Below the pieces are notes generated by a model, which was not told where the DNA came from, ran no database searches, and worked only from the letters and a program-made list of their open reading frames with translations. A stretch of 63,851 nt of DNA. Origin: Pseudomonadota bacterium (lineage in GTDB: Bacteria; Chloroflexota; UBA6077; JAJPHF01). The translations under genes and the position numbers were made by a program. The stretch lies in assembly GCA_021325365.1 (NCBI GenBank), contig JAJPHF010000015.1, positions 1 to 63,851 on the forward strand, in the 5' to 3' direction. Position 1 is the first letter of the stretch. Each line of letters starts with the position of its first letter. Shown one piece after another: positions 7,712-16,502 of this stretch.

Positions 7712-8908
7712 TTACTTCCTCCCTAGCTGCTGCACGGCGTACTCGGCCAGGCGGGGGTCCACGATCTGGTCCAGCGGCAGCGGCTGAGTATAGCTGATGG
7801 CGCCAGCGGCCATGTGCACGCGCTGCTGGTCCAGCAGGCTCTCCCCATCCACGGTGTAGTTCGGATCGAAGCGCGGCAGGTGCCGCATCTGGCGCAGCAC
7901 GTCCGGCTGCAGCCCTGTCCAGCGCGCCATGATGGCCACCGTATCGTCGCTCATGATCTGGTCGCGCGACTGCATGTCGCGGATGCCCTTCAGCAGCGCC
8001 GTCGCCCAGCGGCCGCCCAGGTCCGTCCGCTCGCGCAGCAGCCGGGCGCCGGCCATTGCCGTGATGGTGAGCACCTCGTTCGGGAGCGGGTGGTCGTCGA
8101 GGACGACGGCAATGCCCTGCGTCAGCACGCGAGTGTGCCAGGGCTCGGGAAAGAAGGCCGCGTCGATCGCGCCGTTGGTCATCGCCAGCGGCGCGTCGGG
8201 AAGCGCCACGCTGACGTGCTCGACCTCGTCGTCGCTCAGCCCGGCGAGCTGCAAAGTCTTGATCCGCAGGTAGGCCACGCCCGATCCGGGGGCGACGGTG
8301 TAGACCTGCCGTCCGCGCAAGTCGGGAATGGTCCGCACGGCGCCGCTGTCCCAGAGCGCCTTGCGCACCAGCAGCTCCGGGTTGTCGTACGCGATCGGCG
8401 CGGCGACCCGCACGTTCAGCCCCTGGTTGATGGCATTGTACAGGGCGACCGCCACGGCGCCGAAGCTCGCGTCGAGCTGGCCGGTGGCGAGGAAGGCGAT
8501 AGCATCGGCCGCCGACTGCACCTGCTCCAGCTTGAGGTCGATCCCCTGCTCCTCGAAGTAGCCGCGGTCGGCCGCCACGAAGAACGGCGCGATAGTGAGC
8601 GAGTTCACCCAGCTCACCGTCACGGCCTCCGGCGCCGGGCGGGCTGTCGCCCCTGCGGCCGCAGGAGAGCCGGGAGCCGCGGCGGCGCTCCCCGCCGGAT
8701 TGGCGGGCTGCGCGGGTGCGCTCCCCGCCGTGTTGGGAGCCTGGGCGGGCGCGATCCCCGAATTGGGGGGCTGTGCAGGCGTGCTCCCCCCAGAATTGGG
8801 GGGCTGCCCGGGGGCCTGGCTCGCCGCCGGCCCGCAGGCTGCCAGCGCGACGCCGAGCGCCACCAGCCCCGCCGCCCAACCGCGCCGCCGCCCGTTGCCC
8901 AGTCGCAT
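7712..8908 (-). CDS. NMT1/THI5-like substrate-binding lipoprotein
   Basis: A 398-residue ABC-type substrate-binding protein. The signal sequence ends in ALAAC (lipobox, C25). An unusual linker of roughly 80 residues follows, made of repeats of the type PAQPPNSG / PAQAPNTAG. The binding domain starts near VTVSWVNSLTIAPFF and has the typical DRGYFEEQGIDLKL segment of the NMT1 family. Proteins of this family bind pyrimidine precursors, sulfonates, nitrate or aromatic acids. The start has GGAGACGG upstream. It lies 110 bp downstream of another binding-protein gene in the same direction. No transport partner is visible. Confidence 0.87.
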   Translation of the reverse strand: MRLGNGRRRGWAAGLVALGVALAACGPAASQAPGQPPNSGGSTPAQPPNSGIAPAQAPNTAGSAPAQPANPAGSAAAAPGSPAAAGATARPAPEAVTVSWVNSLTIAPFFVAADRGYFEEQGIDLKLEQVQSAADAIAFLATGQLDASFGAVAVALYNAINQGLNVRVAAPIAYDNPELLVRKALWDSGAVRTIPDLRGRQVYTVAPGSGVAYLRIKTLQLAGLSDDEVEHVSVALPDAPLAMTNGAIDAAFFPEPWHTRVLTQGIAVVLDDHPLPNEVLTITAMAGARLLRERTDLGGRWATALLKGIRDMQSRDQIMSDDTVAIMARWTGLQPDVLRQMRHLPRFDPNYTVDGESLLDQQRVHMAAGAISYTQPLPLDQIVDPRLAEYAVQQLGRK

Positions 8909-9018
8909 TCGCCGTCTCCGATCATGGCCCCGCACGCCACCCGGGGCCTTACGTTTGTCCGACCGGCGCCGCGCGTCCCGGCCTCGCCAGAGCCCGCGGG
9001 CCGCGACAGCCGGTCGCC

Positions 9019-10137
9019 CTACTGCGCGAAGTAGCCTTGCCCCTCCAGCGCCTGCAGCACACTGTTGTCGAACGCACGCTCCAGCTGCACTTTCTGGACC
9101 TCGGGGTTCTCTACCGCCAGCTCGGTCAACGATGCCTCCATGCGGGCGAAGTCGATGAACGGCCGGTCGGTGAAGTTGCCGCCCTGATAGCCCGCGTACG
9201 CCGCGTTGATGGCCTCGGGGTCGCTGATGCCGGTCCGGCGGCCCAGCACCTCCTTCGCGAGCTGCGGGTCGCGCTCGAACACCCGCACACCGTCCATCAC
9301 GCCTTTCAGATAAGCCTCTGCCTGCGGGCGCCGCTCGCTCAGCGTGCGGCGCATGACGTAGGTCGGCAGCCCCGGGCTGGGTAGCGGCAGGTCGCTCAGC
9401 TTCGCCAGCGAGCGCGCGCCGTTCTTCAGCGCGGGCAGGTCGTTCGGCGGCAGCAGCATGGCGGCGTCGATGGAGTCCGCGGCCAGGCCGGCGATGAAGG
9501 CGCCTTGGTTGCCGCCGCCGACGGAGATCCAGGTAACCTCGTGGTCGGGATCGACGCCCCAGTACAGGAGCGCCTTGCGCCACTGGGCGTACACGCCGTC
9601 GCCAATCGTGAACGCGCCGATGCGCTTGCCGCGCAGGTCTTCCGGCCGCGTGATGTTCGGCCGCGTGACGAACTGCTGAGCCGCTTTCACGCTGTAGTTC
9701 GCGATGCCGACGACGTCGGGCTCCTGCGCCTGCACACCAAACGCCGACTCCCCCGCGATGTGGACGAACTGCACCTCGCCCGCGATCAGCGCCGCCGCGG
9801 ACGCCGGCGTGCCCGAGATGAGCATCAGCTCCACGTCGAGCCCGTGCTGCTTCCACAGCCCCAGCTCGTCCGCCAGCCAGAGCGGCGTCATGCCCACGGA
9901 GGCGATGGCGTACGCGGCGCGGACCGAGCCGAGGCTCGGCGGCGCGGCGGAGGCCGCCGGGGCACCGCCGGGCGCTGCATCTCCGCCCTGGCTCGGCCCA
10001 CTAGGGGCGGGATTGGCCGGCGCAGCGCCCGCTCCGGCATTGGCGGTCGGGGCGGGCTGCGCTGGCGCACCGGCGCAGCCGGTAACTAGGCTCAGCGCGA
10101 CGAGCAAGGCAGCGACCAGCCGAGCGCTCAGGTTCAT
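9019..10137 (-). CDS. NMT1-like substrate-binding lipoprotein (paralogue group 1)
   Basis: A 372-residue binding lipoprotein: signal peptide, lipobox LVTGC (C21), Ala/Pro/Gly-rich linker, then the NMT1-type domain. It shares the segments GLDVELMLISGTPAS, QAQEPDVVGI and the C-terminal FDNSVLQALEGQGYFAQ with the proteins encoded at 14271 and 15417, so the three arose by duplication within this locus. The start was taken at the ATG that begins the signal peptide; upstream in-frame codons run back into the neighbouring gene. It ends the operon that begins at 13254. The ligand is unknown, probably an organic acid given the catabolic neighbours. Confidence 0.87.
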   Translation of the reverse strand: MNLSARLVAALLVALSLVTGCAGAPAQPAPTANAGAGAAPANPAPSGPSQGGDAAPGGAPAASAAPPSLGSVRAAYAIASVGMTPLWLADELGLWKQHGLDVELMLISGTPASAAALIAGEVQFVHIAGESAFGVQAQEPDVVGIANYSVKAAQQFVTRPNITRPEDLRGKRIGAFTIGDGVYAQWRKALLYWGVDPDHEVTWISVGGGNQGAFIAGLAADSIDAAMLLPPNDLPALKNGARSLAKLSDLPLPSPGLPTYVMRRTLSERRPQAEAYLKGVMDGVRVFERDPQLAKEVLGRRTGISDPEAINAAYAGYQGGNFTDRPFIDFARMEASLTELAVENPEVQKVQLERAFDNSVLQALEGQGYFAQ

Positions 10138-10150
10138 CGTCCGCGCTCCC

Positions 10151-10876
10151 TCAGCTCGTGGCGGCCACGGGGCCGGGGGCGGTCGTGCCGCTCGTGGCGT
10201 AGTCAACGATATAGCGGAGGCGCTGCTGCAACGCCACGTCGTCGTCGGCCACGTACTGCTCCAGAATGAGGATGCCCTCGTTGCCGTGGCGCATCTCGAT
10301 CTCGCCGGCATGTACCTGGAACCAGGCAAGGTCGTGATCACTCAGCCCATAGTGCTCCCTCAGGCCGTGCCAGACCGGCTTGAGCGCATAGGGCACGATG
10401 GCCTCGATGGCTACTTGCACGGCGGCGATGCCCTCGATCCAGGGGCGGTGGTACGCATGGTAGGTGATCCAGTCGCGCCGCGCCTGCATCTCCGTGCTCG
10501 GCCGGTATGCCTCGGGATCGCCGCGCAGGACGGGATCAGGATCGCCCCCCAGCGCCCGCACCGCGCGCGCCAGCAGGAACGGGTGCTCCGTCTCCTCGTA
10601 GGCGTTCTGCAGCAGGCTGGTCTTGCGCTCCCAGTCGAAGGTTGGGCAGCGCGACGCGAGCGCCGCGATCAGCTCCGGGAAGCGCGTGATGCGCCAAAGC
10701 GTCGGGATCAGCAACCCGGCGAGAATCTGCTGCCGGTTGGCGGTGCCGTGGCGAATGGCCTGCGTGAGCGGGCGCTGCGCGGCCTGGGCGCGGCGCGGCA
10801 GGATGATCTCGTCGCGGATACGCCGCACCCACTCGGTGCGTGGCTCGACCAGGTATTCGTCCATTACCGTCGCCAT
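10151..10876 (-). CDS. PqqC/TenA-like heme-oxygenase-fold enzyme
   Basis: A 241-residue all-helical protein. NAYEETEHPF (E94, E97, H98) and FQVHAGEIEMRHGNEG (H189, E192, H197) look like the metal- or substrate-binding His/Glu positions of the TenA / PqqC / heme-oxygenase-like diiron oxidase superfamily. Members include thiaminase II, PQQ synthase and diiron oxidases that cleave or oxidise amines and acids. There is no signal peptide, so it is cytoplasmic. The start follows GGGAGGAAAAC. It sits 24 bp after an HpaB-type monooxygenase gene and 13 bp before a binding protein, which suggests one operon and a role in the same catabolic route. The exact chemistry is not known. Confidence 0.7.
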   Translation of the reverse strand: MATVMDEYLVEPRTEWVRRIRDEIILPRRAQAAQRPLTQAIRHGTANRQQILAGLLIPTLWRITRFPELIAALASRCPTFDWERKTSLLQNAYEETEHPFLLARAVRALGGDPDPVLRGDPEAYRPSTEMQARRDWITYHAYHRPWIEGIAAVQVAIEAIVPYALKPVWHGLREHYGLSDHDLAWFQVHAGEIEMRHGNEGILILEQYVADDDVALQQRLRYIVDYATSGTTAPGPVAATS

Positions 10877-10900
10877 GTTTTCCTCCCGGAGCCGCTTGCG

Positions 10901-12358
10901 CTACGTGGGCAGCGGCTGAGCGATCATCTGCTTGATCCGCTCCACGACGCGGCTGCGATCGTACATCAAGTACAGGTTCGTGCGGTTGCGCAGCAGGTCG
11001 CCGCGGTGTAGCCGCTCGTATAGCTCCTGGCGCATGCCGAAGCTATCGCAGCACAGCTCCCAGCCCAGCCGGAACAGCCGCGACTTCTCGGCCACGCCAA
11101 GGTCCTTGCCGTGCATGTACTTGTCGAGATACGGGCGCAGCTCGGGGTTCGCCAGCGCGGCCTCGCTCGGCTGCATCAGCAGCCCCGACGTACCTAGCTC
11201 GCGCAAAATGTCGGCTAGCCGCTGCGAGATCTGAGCGACGAAGTTGCCGAAGGCGGGGCTGCCGCTGGGCCGCAGCAACCCACCCGGGCTCGGCGCCGCG
11301 TCGGCCTCAATACCGCGCAGCGCCAGGCGACACATCTCCAAATAGCTGATCATCTCGCCCAGCTTGTCGCGCACATGCGGCTGGCCGTCGATGCCGATGG
11401 CCTCGGCGATCAGGGTTGCCACGCCCACCGTCGTGAGCGCCCGGTGGTAGAAGCGCATATGGCTGGCGTAGCCGGCCCAGGGCATGATGCGGCCCAGGCC
11501 GCGCCGCGCCAGCGGGCCATCGTAGAGCAGGAACACCCGCTCCCACGGCACCAGCACGTCGTCGAAGATCAGGAGCGCGTCCTGCTCGTCGAAGCGGCTG
11601 GCGAAGGGGTGGCTATAGCCGGTGCCGCGCGGCGCCAGCGGCTCGCGGCAGACGATCTTCAGGCCCGGCGCGTTCATCGGGAGGGCGAACCACTGGACGA
11701 ACGAGCGCTCCTCGCGCAGGGCGAACGACGCCGACAGGTAGACCAGCACCTCCTGGGCGATCGGCGCCAGCGTGGCGAGCTGCTTGGCGCCGCGGACCAC
11801 GATGCCGTCGGCCGTCTCCCGCACTACCTGGAGCGCCATGTCGGGATCGTGCATGGGGCTCTTGGTGCGGTCGATCTGCGGGTCGCCGAGCGCGTGCGTC
11901 AGGCAAACGTCGTGCTCGCGAGCGTAGCGATGGTAGTTGACGGCGTTCTCGCCGAAGCGCGGATCGTTCTGCGCCAGCTCATCGCGGAAGTCATAGATGC
12001 CGACGGTGATGGCCGAGCAGAAGTCGGGCGCCCGGCCCATCTGGCCCCAGGTCTCCTCCGACCAGATCTCGCTGTTGCGGCGCCGCGCTAGCAGGTCGTC
12101 CAGCGTATAGGGCAGCAGGTACGACCAGCTCACCCGGTTGCCCGTTTCCGGCGAGACGAACGTCATCTGGTCGCGATACTCGTCGGTGTGCTGCAAGTCG
12201 TAGATGCGCGCCAGCTCCCGCAGCACGCCCGCGAAGGCCGGGTGCGTGGTCACGTCCACGCGCTCGCCGTCCAGCCACACCTCGCGACCGTCGCTCAGGC
12301 TGGCGACGTAGCGCGCGCCGGTGAGCGCGCCCTGAGCACTCGTCGTCTCTAGCAGCAT
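10901..12358 (-). CDS. 4-hydroxyphenylacetate 3-monooxygenase (HpaB) family flavin monooxygenase
   Basis: A 485-residue protein of HpaB/PheA family length. The N-terminal ARYVASLSDGREVWLDGERV, the THALGDPQIDRTKSP and MHDPDMALQVV blocks and the C-terminal helical domain fit two-component FADH2-dependent phenol hydroxylases, which share the acyl-CoA dehydrogenase fold. Such enzymes ortho-hydroxylate phenols using reduced flavin from a separate reductase, which is not seen here. Some relatives are pyrrole-carboxylate or 4-nitrophenol monooxygenases. The start lies 14 bp after the stop of the upstream gene, so translation is probably coupled. It could make the catechol that the LigB-type enzyme cleaves. 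Confidence 0.85.
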   Translation of the reverse strand: MLLETTSAQGALTGARYVASLSDGREVWLDGERVDVTTHPAFAGVLRELARIYDLQHTDEYRDQMTFVSPETGNRVSWSYLLPYTLDDLLARRRNSEIWSEETWGQMGRAPDFCSAITVGIYDFRDELAQNDPRFGENAVNYHRYAREHDVCLTHALGDPQIDRTKSPMHDPDMALQVVRETADGIVVRGAKQLATLAPIAQEVLVYLSASFALREERSFVQWFALPMNAPGLKIVCREPLAPRGTGYSHPFASRFDEQDALLIFDDVLVPWERVFLLYDGPLARRGLGRIMPWAGYASHMRFYHRALTTVGVATLIAEAIGIDGQPHVRDKLGEMISYLEMCRLALRGIEADAAPSPGGLLRPSGSPAFGNFVAQISQRLADILRELGTSGLLMQPSEAALANPELRPYLDKYMHGKDLGVAEKSRLFRLGWELCCDSFGMRQELYERLHRGDLLRNRTNLYLMYDRSRVVERIKQMIAQPLPT

Positions 12359-12372
12359 GTCGGAACCGCCAT

Positions 12373-13254
12373 CTACGCCAGGACCGACTCGCGGTAGCCG
12401 CCGTGCCCCACCTGCTCCGGCGGGAAGAGCTGAAGGTTCTCCATCCAGCGGTGGGTCTGCTCGAACATCTCCAGCGTATACGGCTCGAACACGAGGCGCT
12501 CGCCCGGACCGAAAGCGCGCACGTCGACCAACGGGTGGAAGCGCTCCGGCAGCTCGCGCAGCAGGTAGTGCTTGTAGCGCTCCGGCTCCAGGTCGATGTC
12601 GCGCTGCGCCCGCTGCAACGCCCGGAAGTAGCGCTCCACGTCCTCCTGGTCGGCAGCGCCCTCCACGATGAAACCGATCATGAACGTCGTGTCGACCACC
12701 TTCCGGAAGCCCTGCTGCTCCACCACGTACAGCGGCACCCCAAACACCGCCCCCGCCGGGACGGTGCGGTCGAGCAGCGCCGTCAGACGGTCGAGCGGCA
12801 GGCCGGTAAAGCGCAGCTTGATCTGGTCGGGCGGTAGGATCTTCTCCAGCGCCTGCAGCGTCGAGAAGTGGCTGCCCGAGTGGTAGCCGACGGCGATCTC
12901 GACGCCGGCCAGGTCCTCGGGCTTGCGGACCGGCGACTCCGGCGGCACGTAGATGCCCGAGGGCGTCACCGAGTAGGCTTTCCCGTACATCCGCCCGTGG
13001 CTGCCCGACGCGGCCATGTTCGTCGCCCAGTGGCAGGCCGAGCTGATCTCGCACGCGCGCCCCGCCTCGAAGGACTCGAACGCGCCGCGCACGACCTGAG
13101 GCGGGGCGCTGTCCGCGTCTTGCACGCTCGCCGACCAGCCCTCGGCTCGCCGCACCAGGAAGTCGTAGTCCAGCCCCTCGTCCTTGAAATAGCCTTTCTC
13201 CTCGGCCACCCACTCCTGCAAGCGTCCATGCGACTGGACCCGGAACTTCGCCAT
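12373..13254 (-). CDS. Periplasmic-binding-fold protein without signal peptide
   Basis: A 293-residue protein that starts directly with MAKFRVQSHGRLQEWVAEEK, followed by KGYFKDEGLDYDFLV, the opening of an NMT1-type binding domain. No signal sequence, lipobox or membrane segment is present, so the protein should stay in the cytoplasm. Known cytoplasmic proteins with this fold include 4,5-dihydroxyphthalate decarboxylase and some enzymes or sensors; residues of that decarboxylase were not recognised here. The start at 13254 is preceded by GAGGAG; an upstream GTG overlaps that site. It is the first gene of the operon with the HpaB-type monooxygenase and is divergent from iclR. Confidence 0.65.
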   Translation of the reverse strand: MAKFRVQSHGRLQEWVAEEKGYFKDEGLDYDFLVRRAEGWSASVQDADSAPPQVVRGAFESFEAGRACEISSACHWATNMAASGSHGRMYGKAYSVTPSGIYVPPESPVRKPEDLAGVEIAVGYHSGSHFSTLQALEKILPPDQIKLRFTGLPLDRLTALLDRTVPAGAVFGVPLYVVEQQGFRKVVDTTFMIGFIVEGAADQEDVERYFRALQRAQRDIDLEPERYKHYLLRELPERFHPLVDVRAFGPGERLVFEPYTLEMFEQTHRWMENLQLFPPEQVGHGGYRESVLA

Positions 13255-13340
13255 CGCGTCTCTCCTCACCCCTCGGCGCAGCCGTACCGCGACTTTGCCG
13301 CGCGCCGAGCCTCAGGCGGGCCGCTGGCCGGCGCCCGCTC

Positions 13341-13371
13341 TTGTGATCAGACTAGCAGCCGCGGCTACAAT
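13341..13371 (+). promoter_or_regulatory. Possible iclR promoter
   Basis: TTGTGA at 13341 and TACAAT at 13366 are separated by 19 bp, longer than ideal. They lie about 90 bp upstream of the regulator start in the divergent intergenic space. Confidence 0.3.
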
Positions 13372-13384
13372 GTGCCACGGGATC

Positions 13385-13401
13385 GTTCGCTATATTCGAA
13401 C
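13385..13401. promoter_or_regulatory. Inverted repeat, possible IclR operator
   Basis: GTTCG, seven bases, then CGAAC. It lies just downstream of the putative -10 box in the divergent space between the regulator and the catabolic operon, where an autoregulatory IclR site would be expected. Confidence 0.35.
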
Positions 13402-13461
13402 AGTTGCCGTAAGGCCGTGGGGCCTTCGAGCAGGGGCGCCCACGCCGCGGGGATCGCGACC

Positions 13462-14262
13462 ATGTCGTCTATCACGAGCGCCGTGCGGGTGCTGCGCTGC
13501 TTCAGCCGCGAGGAGCCCGAGCTCCGGTTGACGGACATCAGCCGCCGGCTGGGGCTGAGTAAGAGCAACACGCACCGCATTGCGTCGCTGCTGGTCGACG
13601 CGCGGCTGCTGCGCCGCGACCCGCGCTCGGCCCGTTACCGGCTGGGGCTGGGCCTGTTCGAGCTGGGCGCGCTCGCGCTCAGCCAGGTCGGGCTCGGCCC
13701 CCTCCCGATCGCGGTCATGACCGAGCTAGGCCGCCAGACCGGCGAAACCGTCCTGCTGGGCATCCTCGACGACTACGAGGTCGTCTACATCCACCGTGTC
13801 GAAAGCGCGTACCTGCTCCGCGTGAGTCACGCCGGCCACCCGCGCGCCCCGGCGCACGCTACCGCGACCGGCAAGGTGCTCCTCGCCTGGCGGCCCGACG
13901 CCGACGTGGAGCGCGTGATCCGCCACGGCCTGCCGCGCTATTCTGACCGCACGATCACCGACCCGGCGGCGTTTCGCGCACAGCTGGGCGAGGTGCGGCG
14001 GCAGGGCCACGCGCTCAGCGAGCACGAGCGAGAAACCTGGACCCGCGCCGTGGCCGCCCCGGTCCGCGACGCGGGCGGCGGCGTGGTGGCAGCGCTCACC
14101 GTGGCGGGGCCGAGCCAGCGGCTGCCGCGCGCCCAGCTTCCGGCGCTCGTCGCGCACGTAGTCGCCGCCGCCGATCGCCTCTCTCACCAGCTCGCCACGC
14201 GGCCGGAAACCGCGCCCCCCGGCCTGACCCGCGGCCGGGGCCCGCGGCGGCACGCTAGATAG
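13462..14262 (+). CDS. IclR-family transcriptional regulator
   Basis: A 266-residue regulator. Residues 1-70 form the winged helix (SAVRVLRCFSREE, LTDISRRLGLSKSNTHRIAS); the rest is the IclR effector-binding domain, with HATATGKVLLAW and the GHALSEHERETWTRAVAAPV stretch typical of the family. IclR proteins often control aromatic-acid catabolism and bind the substrate or a pathway intermediate. It is transcribed away from the operon with the HpaB-type monooxygenase, so regulation of that operon is likely. The start has only a weak GGGGAT site, and longer in-frame versions exist, but the HTH begins right at this ATG. Confidence 0.88.
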   Translation: MSSITSAVRVLRCFSREEPELRLTDISRRLGLSKSNTHRIASLLVDARLLRRDPRSARYRLGLGLFELGALALSQVGLGPLPIAVMTELGRQTGETVLLGILDDYEVVYIHRVESAYLLRVSHAGHPRAPAHATATGKVLLAWRPDADVERVIRHGLPRYSDRTITDPAAFRAQLGEVRRQGHALSEHERETWTRAVAAPVRDAGGGVVAALTVAGPSQRLPRAQLPALVAHVVAAADRLSHQLATRPETAPPGLTRGRGPRRHAR

Positions 14263-14270
14263 CGAGCCAC

Positions 14271-15377
14271 CTACGGCGGCGGCAGGTAACCCTTGCGGTC
14301 GAGGTCGTCCAGCACGCTGTTGTCGATCGCCCTGTCGAGCTGTACCTGGCGCAGCACCGGCTCGCTCTCGACCAGCGAGTCGAGTACGGACTGCATCCCC
14401 GCCACGTTCACGAACGGCCGGTCGGCCATCGGCTTGCCGCGGTAGACCTCGTAGGTCCAATCCACCGTCTCGGGATCGGTCATGCCGCCGCGGCGGCGCA
14501 GCGCCTCTTTCGCCTGCTCGGGGTCCGACTTGAACAGGCGGATGCCGTCCACAATGCCGGCGAGATATGCCTCGACCACGGGACGCTGCTGCTCGATGGT
14601 GCGGCGCAGCGTGTAGTTGGGCAAGCCCGCGTACGGCAGGTCCATGTCCGCGAGGTTGAACAGCACGTGGCCGCCGGCCTTGATCGCGGGCAAGTCGTTC
14701 GGCGGCGGGAACAGCGTACCGTCGATCGCGCCCGCCGACAGCGCGCTGACTAGGCCGCTGAAGTTCCCGCCGCCCACGCTTGCCCAGACCACGTCGCGCT
14801 CGGGGTTCATGCCGAACTTGGCGAGCACCTTGCTCAGCAGCACGTAGTTGCCGTCGCCCACCTGGAAGACGCCCATGCGCTTCCCGCGCAGGTCCTCGAT
14901 CCGCTGAATCTCCGGCGTGACGACCATGCGGTGCGTCGGGGCGGCGCTGCTATTCAGGATGGCGACCACGTCGGGGTTTTGCGCCTGGACGGCCAGCACG
15001 GCCTCCGCCGCGCCGGTCGAGTAGTCGATCTCGCCGGCCATCAGAGCGGCCATCGCCGTCGGCGTCCCCGAGATGAGCGTCAGGTCCACGTCCAGTCCGT
15101 GCTTCTGCCACAGGCCACTGTCCATCGCGAGCCAGATGGGCACGACGCTGCCGGTCACTACCGTGTAGGCCGCCCGCACCCGCGTCGGCGGCACCTGGAT
15201 CGTGGCGCGCGGGCCGCCGCTCGCCGCATCGCTGGGTGGCGCCGGGGCGGCGGACGGCGCGCTCGGCGCCGCGGCCGGCGCGCTGGCCGGCTGGGCGCTC
15301 GGCGCGGTCTCGCCGGCCCGGCCACACGCCGCCGCGCACAGCAGCAAGGCCACGAGCCGCGCTATCGTCAATCGCAC
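14271..15377 (-). CDS. NMT1-like substrate-binding lipoprotein (paralogue group 1)
   Basis: A 368-residue lipoprotein with a short signal and a lipobox ending at C18, a linker rich in Ala, Pro and Ser, and an NMT1-type domain. It shares DVDLTLISGTPTAMAALMAG, VQAQNPDVVAILN and the AIDNSVLDDLDRKGYL tail with the genes at 15417 and 9019. It converges on iclR with only 8 bp between the ends. It follows its closest paralogue with a 39-bp gap, so the two are probably one transcript. No permease is adjacent. The ligand is unknown. Confidence 0.87.
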   Translation of the reverse strand: MRLTIARLVALLLCAAACGRAGETAPSAQPASAPAAAPSAPSAAPAPPSDAASGGPRATIQVPPTRVRAAYTVVTGSVVPIWLAMDSGLWQKHGLDVDLTLISGTPTAMAALMAGEIDYSTGAAEAVLAVQAQNPDVVAILNSSAAPTHRMVVTPEIQRIEDLRGKRMGVFQVGDGNYVLLSKVLAKFGMNPERDVVWASVGGGNFSGLVSALSAGAIDGTLFPPPNDLPAIKAGGHVLFNLADMDLPYAGLPNYTLRRTIEQQRPVVEAYLAGIVDGIRLFKSDPEQAKEALRRRGGMTDPETVDWTYEVYRGKPMADRPFVNVAGMQSVLDSLVESEPVLRQVQLDRAIDNSVLDDLDRKGYLPPP

Positions 15378-15416
15378 GCGCTACCTCCGTCGCGGGCCAG
15401 CCACGCTCGGCCCGCC

Positions 15417-16502
15417 CTACTGGGCGAAGTATCCCTGGCGCTCCAGGTCGTCGAGGATGCTGTTGTCGAAAGTCTTGTCGAGCTGGATCTGGCGCAGCTC
15501 CGGCTGGGCGACGGCCAGATCGTCCACCACCGTCTGCAATCTCGCGGCGTCGATGAACGGCCGGTCCGTCGAGTTGCGGCCGCTGTACACCTGGTATGTC
15601 CAGTCGAGCACCTCGGGATCGGTGGTCCCGGTCTTCTGCGCCAGCACCTCGCGGGCGAAGGCGGGGTCGGCCTTGAAGCGCCGCACGCCGTCCACCACGC
15701 CCGCCGCAAATGCCTCGACCACCGGCCGTTGCTCCTGAATCGTGTGACGCATGGTAAACGCCGGCAGGCCGGCCGTGGCCAGATCCAGATCCGCGAGCGC
15801 AAGCAGCGAGTGCGCGCCCTGGCGCTCGGCGAGGAGGTCGTTCGGCGGGGTAAGCGGCGCGGCGTCCAGCGAGCCGACAGCCAGCCCCGTGACGTAGGAG
15901 GCGGCGTTGCCGCCACCCATCGCGGTCCAGATCACGTCGTGCGTCGGGTCGAGGCCGAGATGGCGAAACGCCTTGCTGAGCAGCGTATACGACCCGTCGC
16001 CGATCGAGTTGACCCCGACGCGCCGACCGCGCAGGTCGGCCGGCGTGTGAATGTCCGGCACGACCATCAGCTGGTGGGTGCTTCCCACGCTCGTGTTCAG
16101 GATCGCCACCACGTCCGGGTTCTGCGCCTGGACGCCCAGCACCGAGTCGCCCGCGGCAATGGCGAAGCGCGTATCACCGGCCATCAAGGCGGCCATCGAG
16201 GTCGGCGCGCCCGAGATGAGCGACAGGTCCACGTCCAGCCCGTGCTGCTGCCATAGCCCCGCCTCCTGCGCGACCCAGAAGGGCCCCAGCGCGCCGCTCA
16301 TGATGGAGAAGCTCGCGCGCACGGCAGTCGCGGGGGCCACAACCGCCACCGGCGCGCTCCCCCCGGCGGATGGCACCGTCGCGGCTGGGGCGGCCACCGC
16401 CGAAGTCGCGGCTGGCGCGGCACGCGGTACGTCCGCACCTCGGCCCGTACACGCAGCCCCGAGCGCCAATCCCAGCAGTACGGCCGCGACACCAGCGCGC
16501 AT
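15417..16502 (-). CDS. NMT1-like substrate-binding lipoprotein (paralogue group 1)
   Basis: A 361-residue lipoprotein, lipobox ALGAAC with C18, an Ala/Val/Pro-rich linker, then the binding domain with DVDLSLISGAPTSMAALMAG and VQAQNPDVVAILN. The C-terminus FDNSILDDLERQGYFAQ is almost the same as in the 9019 protein. The start at 16502 follows GAGGGAAGG; 35 upstream in-frame codons were not accepted because they lie before the signal sequence. It heads the two-gene binding-protein transcript and is divergent from the RraA-like gene. Confidence 0.87.
   Translation of the reverse strand: MRAGVAAVLLGLALGAACTGRGADVPRAAPAATSAVAAPAATVPSAGGSAPVAVVAPATAVRASFSIMSGALGPFWVAQEAGLWQQHGLDVDLSLISGAPTSMAALMAGDTRFAIAAGDSVLGVQAQNPDVVAILNTSVGSTHQLMVVPDIHTPADLRGRRVGVNSIGDGSYTLLSKAFRHLGLDPTHDVIWTAMGGGNAASYVTGLAVGSLDAAPLTPPNDLLAERQGAHSLLALADLDLATAGLPAFTMRHTIQEQRPVVEAFAAGVVDGVRRFKADPAFAREVLAQKTGTTDPEVLDWTYQVYSGRNSTDRPFIDAARLQTVVDDLAVAQPELRQIQLDKTFDNSILDDLERQGYFAQ

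Noticed and set aside
10151..10876. Thiamine pathway cluster (TenA-like plus THI5-like binding proteins) with TPP riboswitch
   Set aside because: No TPP riboswitch consensus was seen upstream, no other thi genes are present, and the neighbours are aromatic-catabolic.
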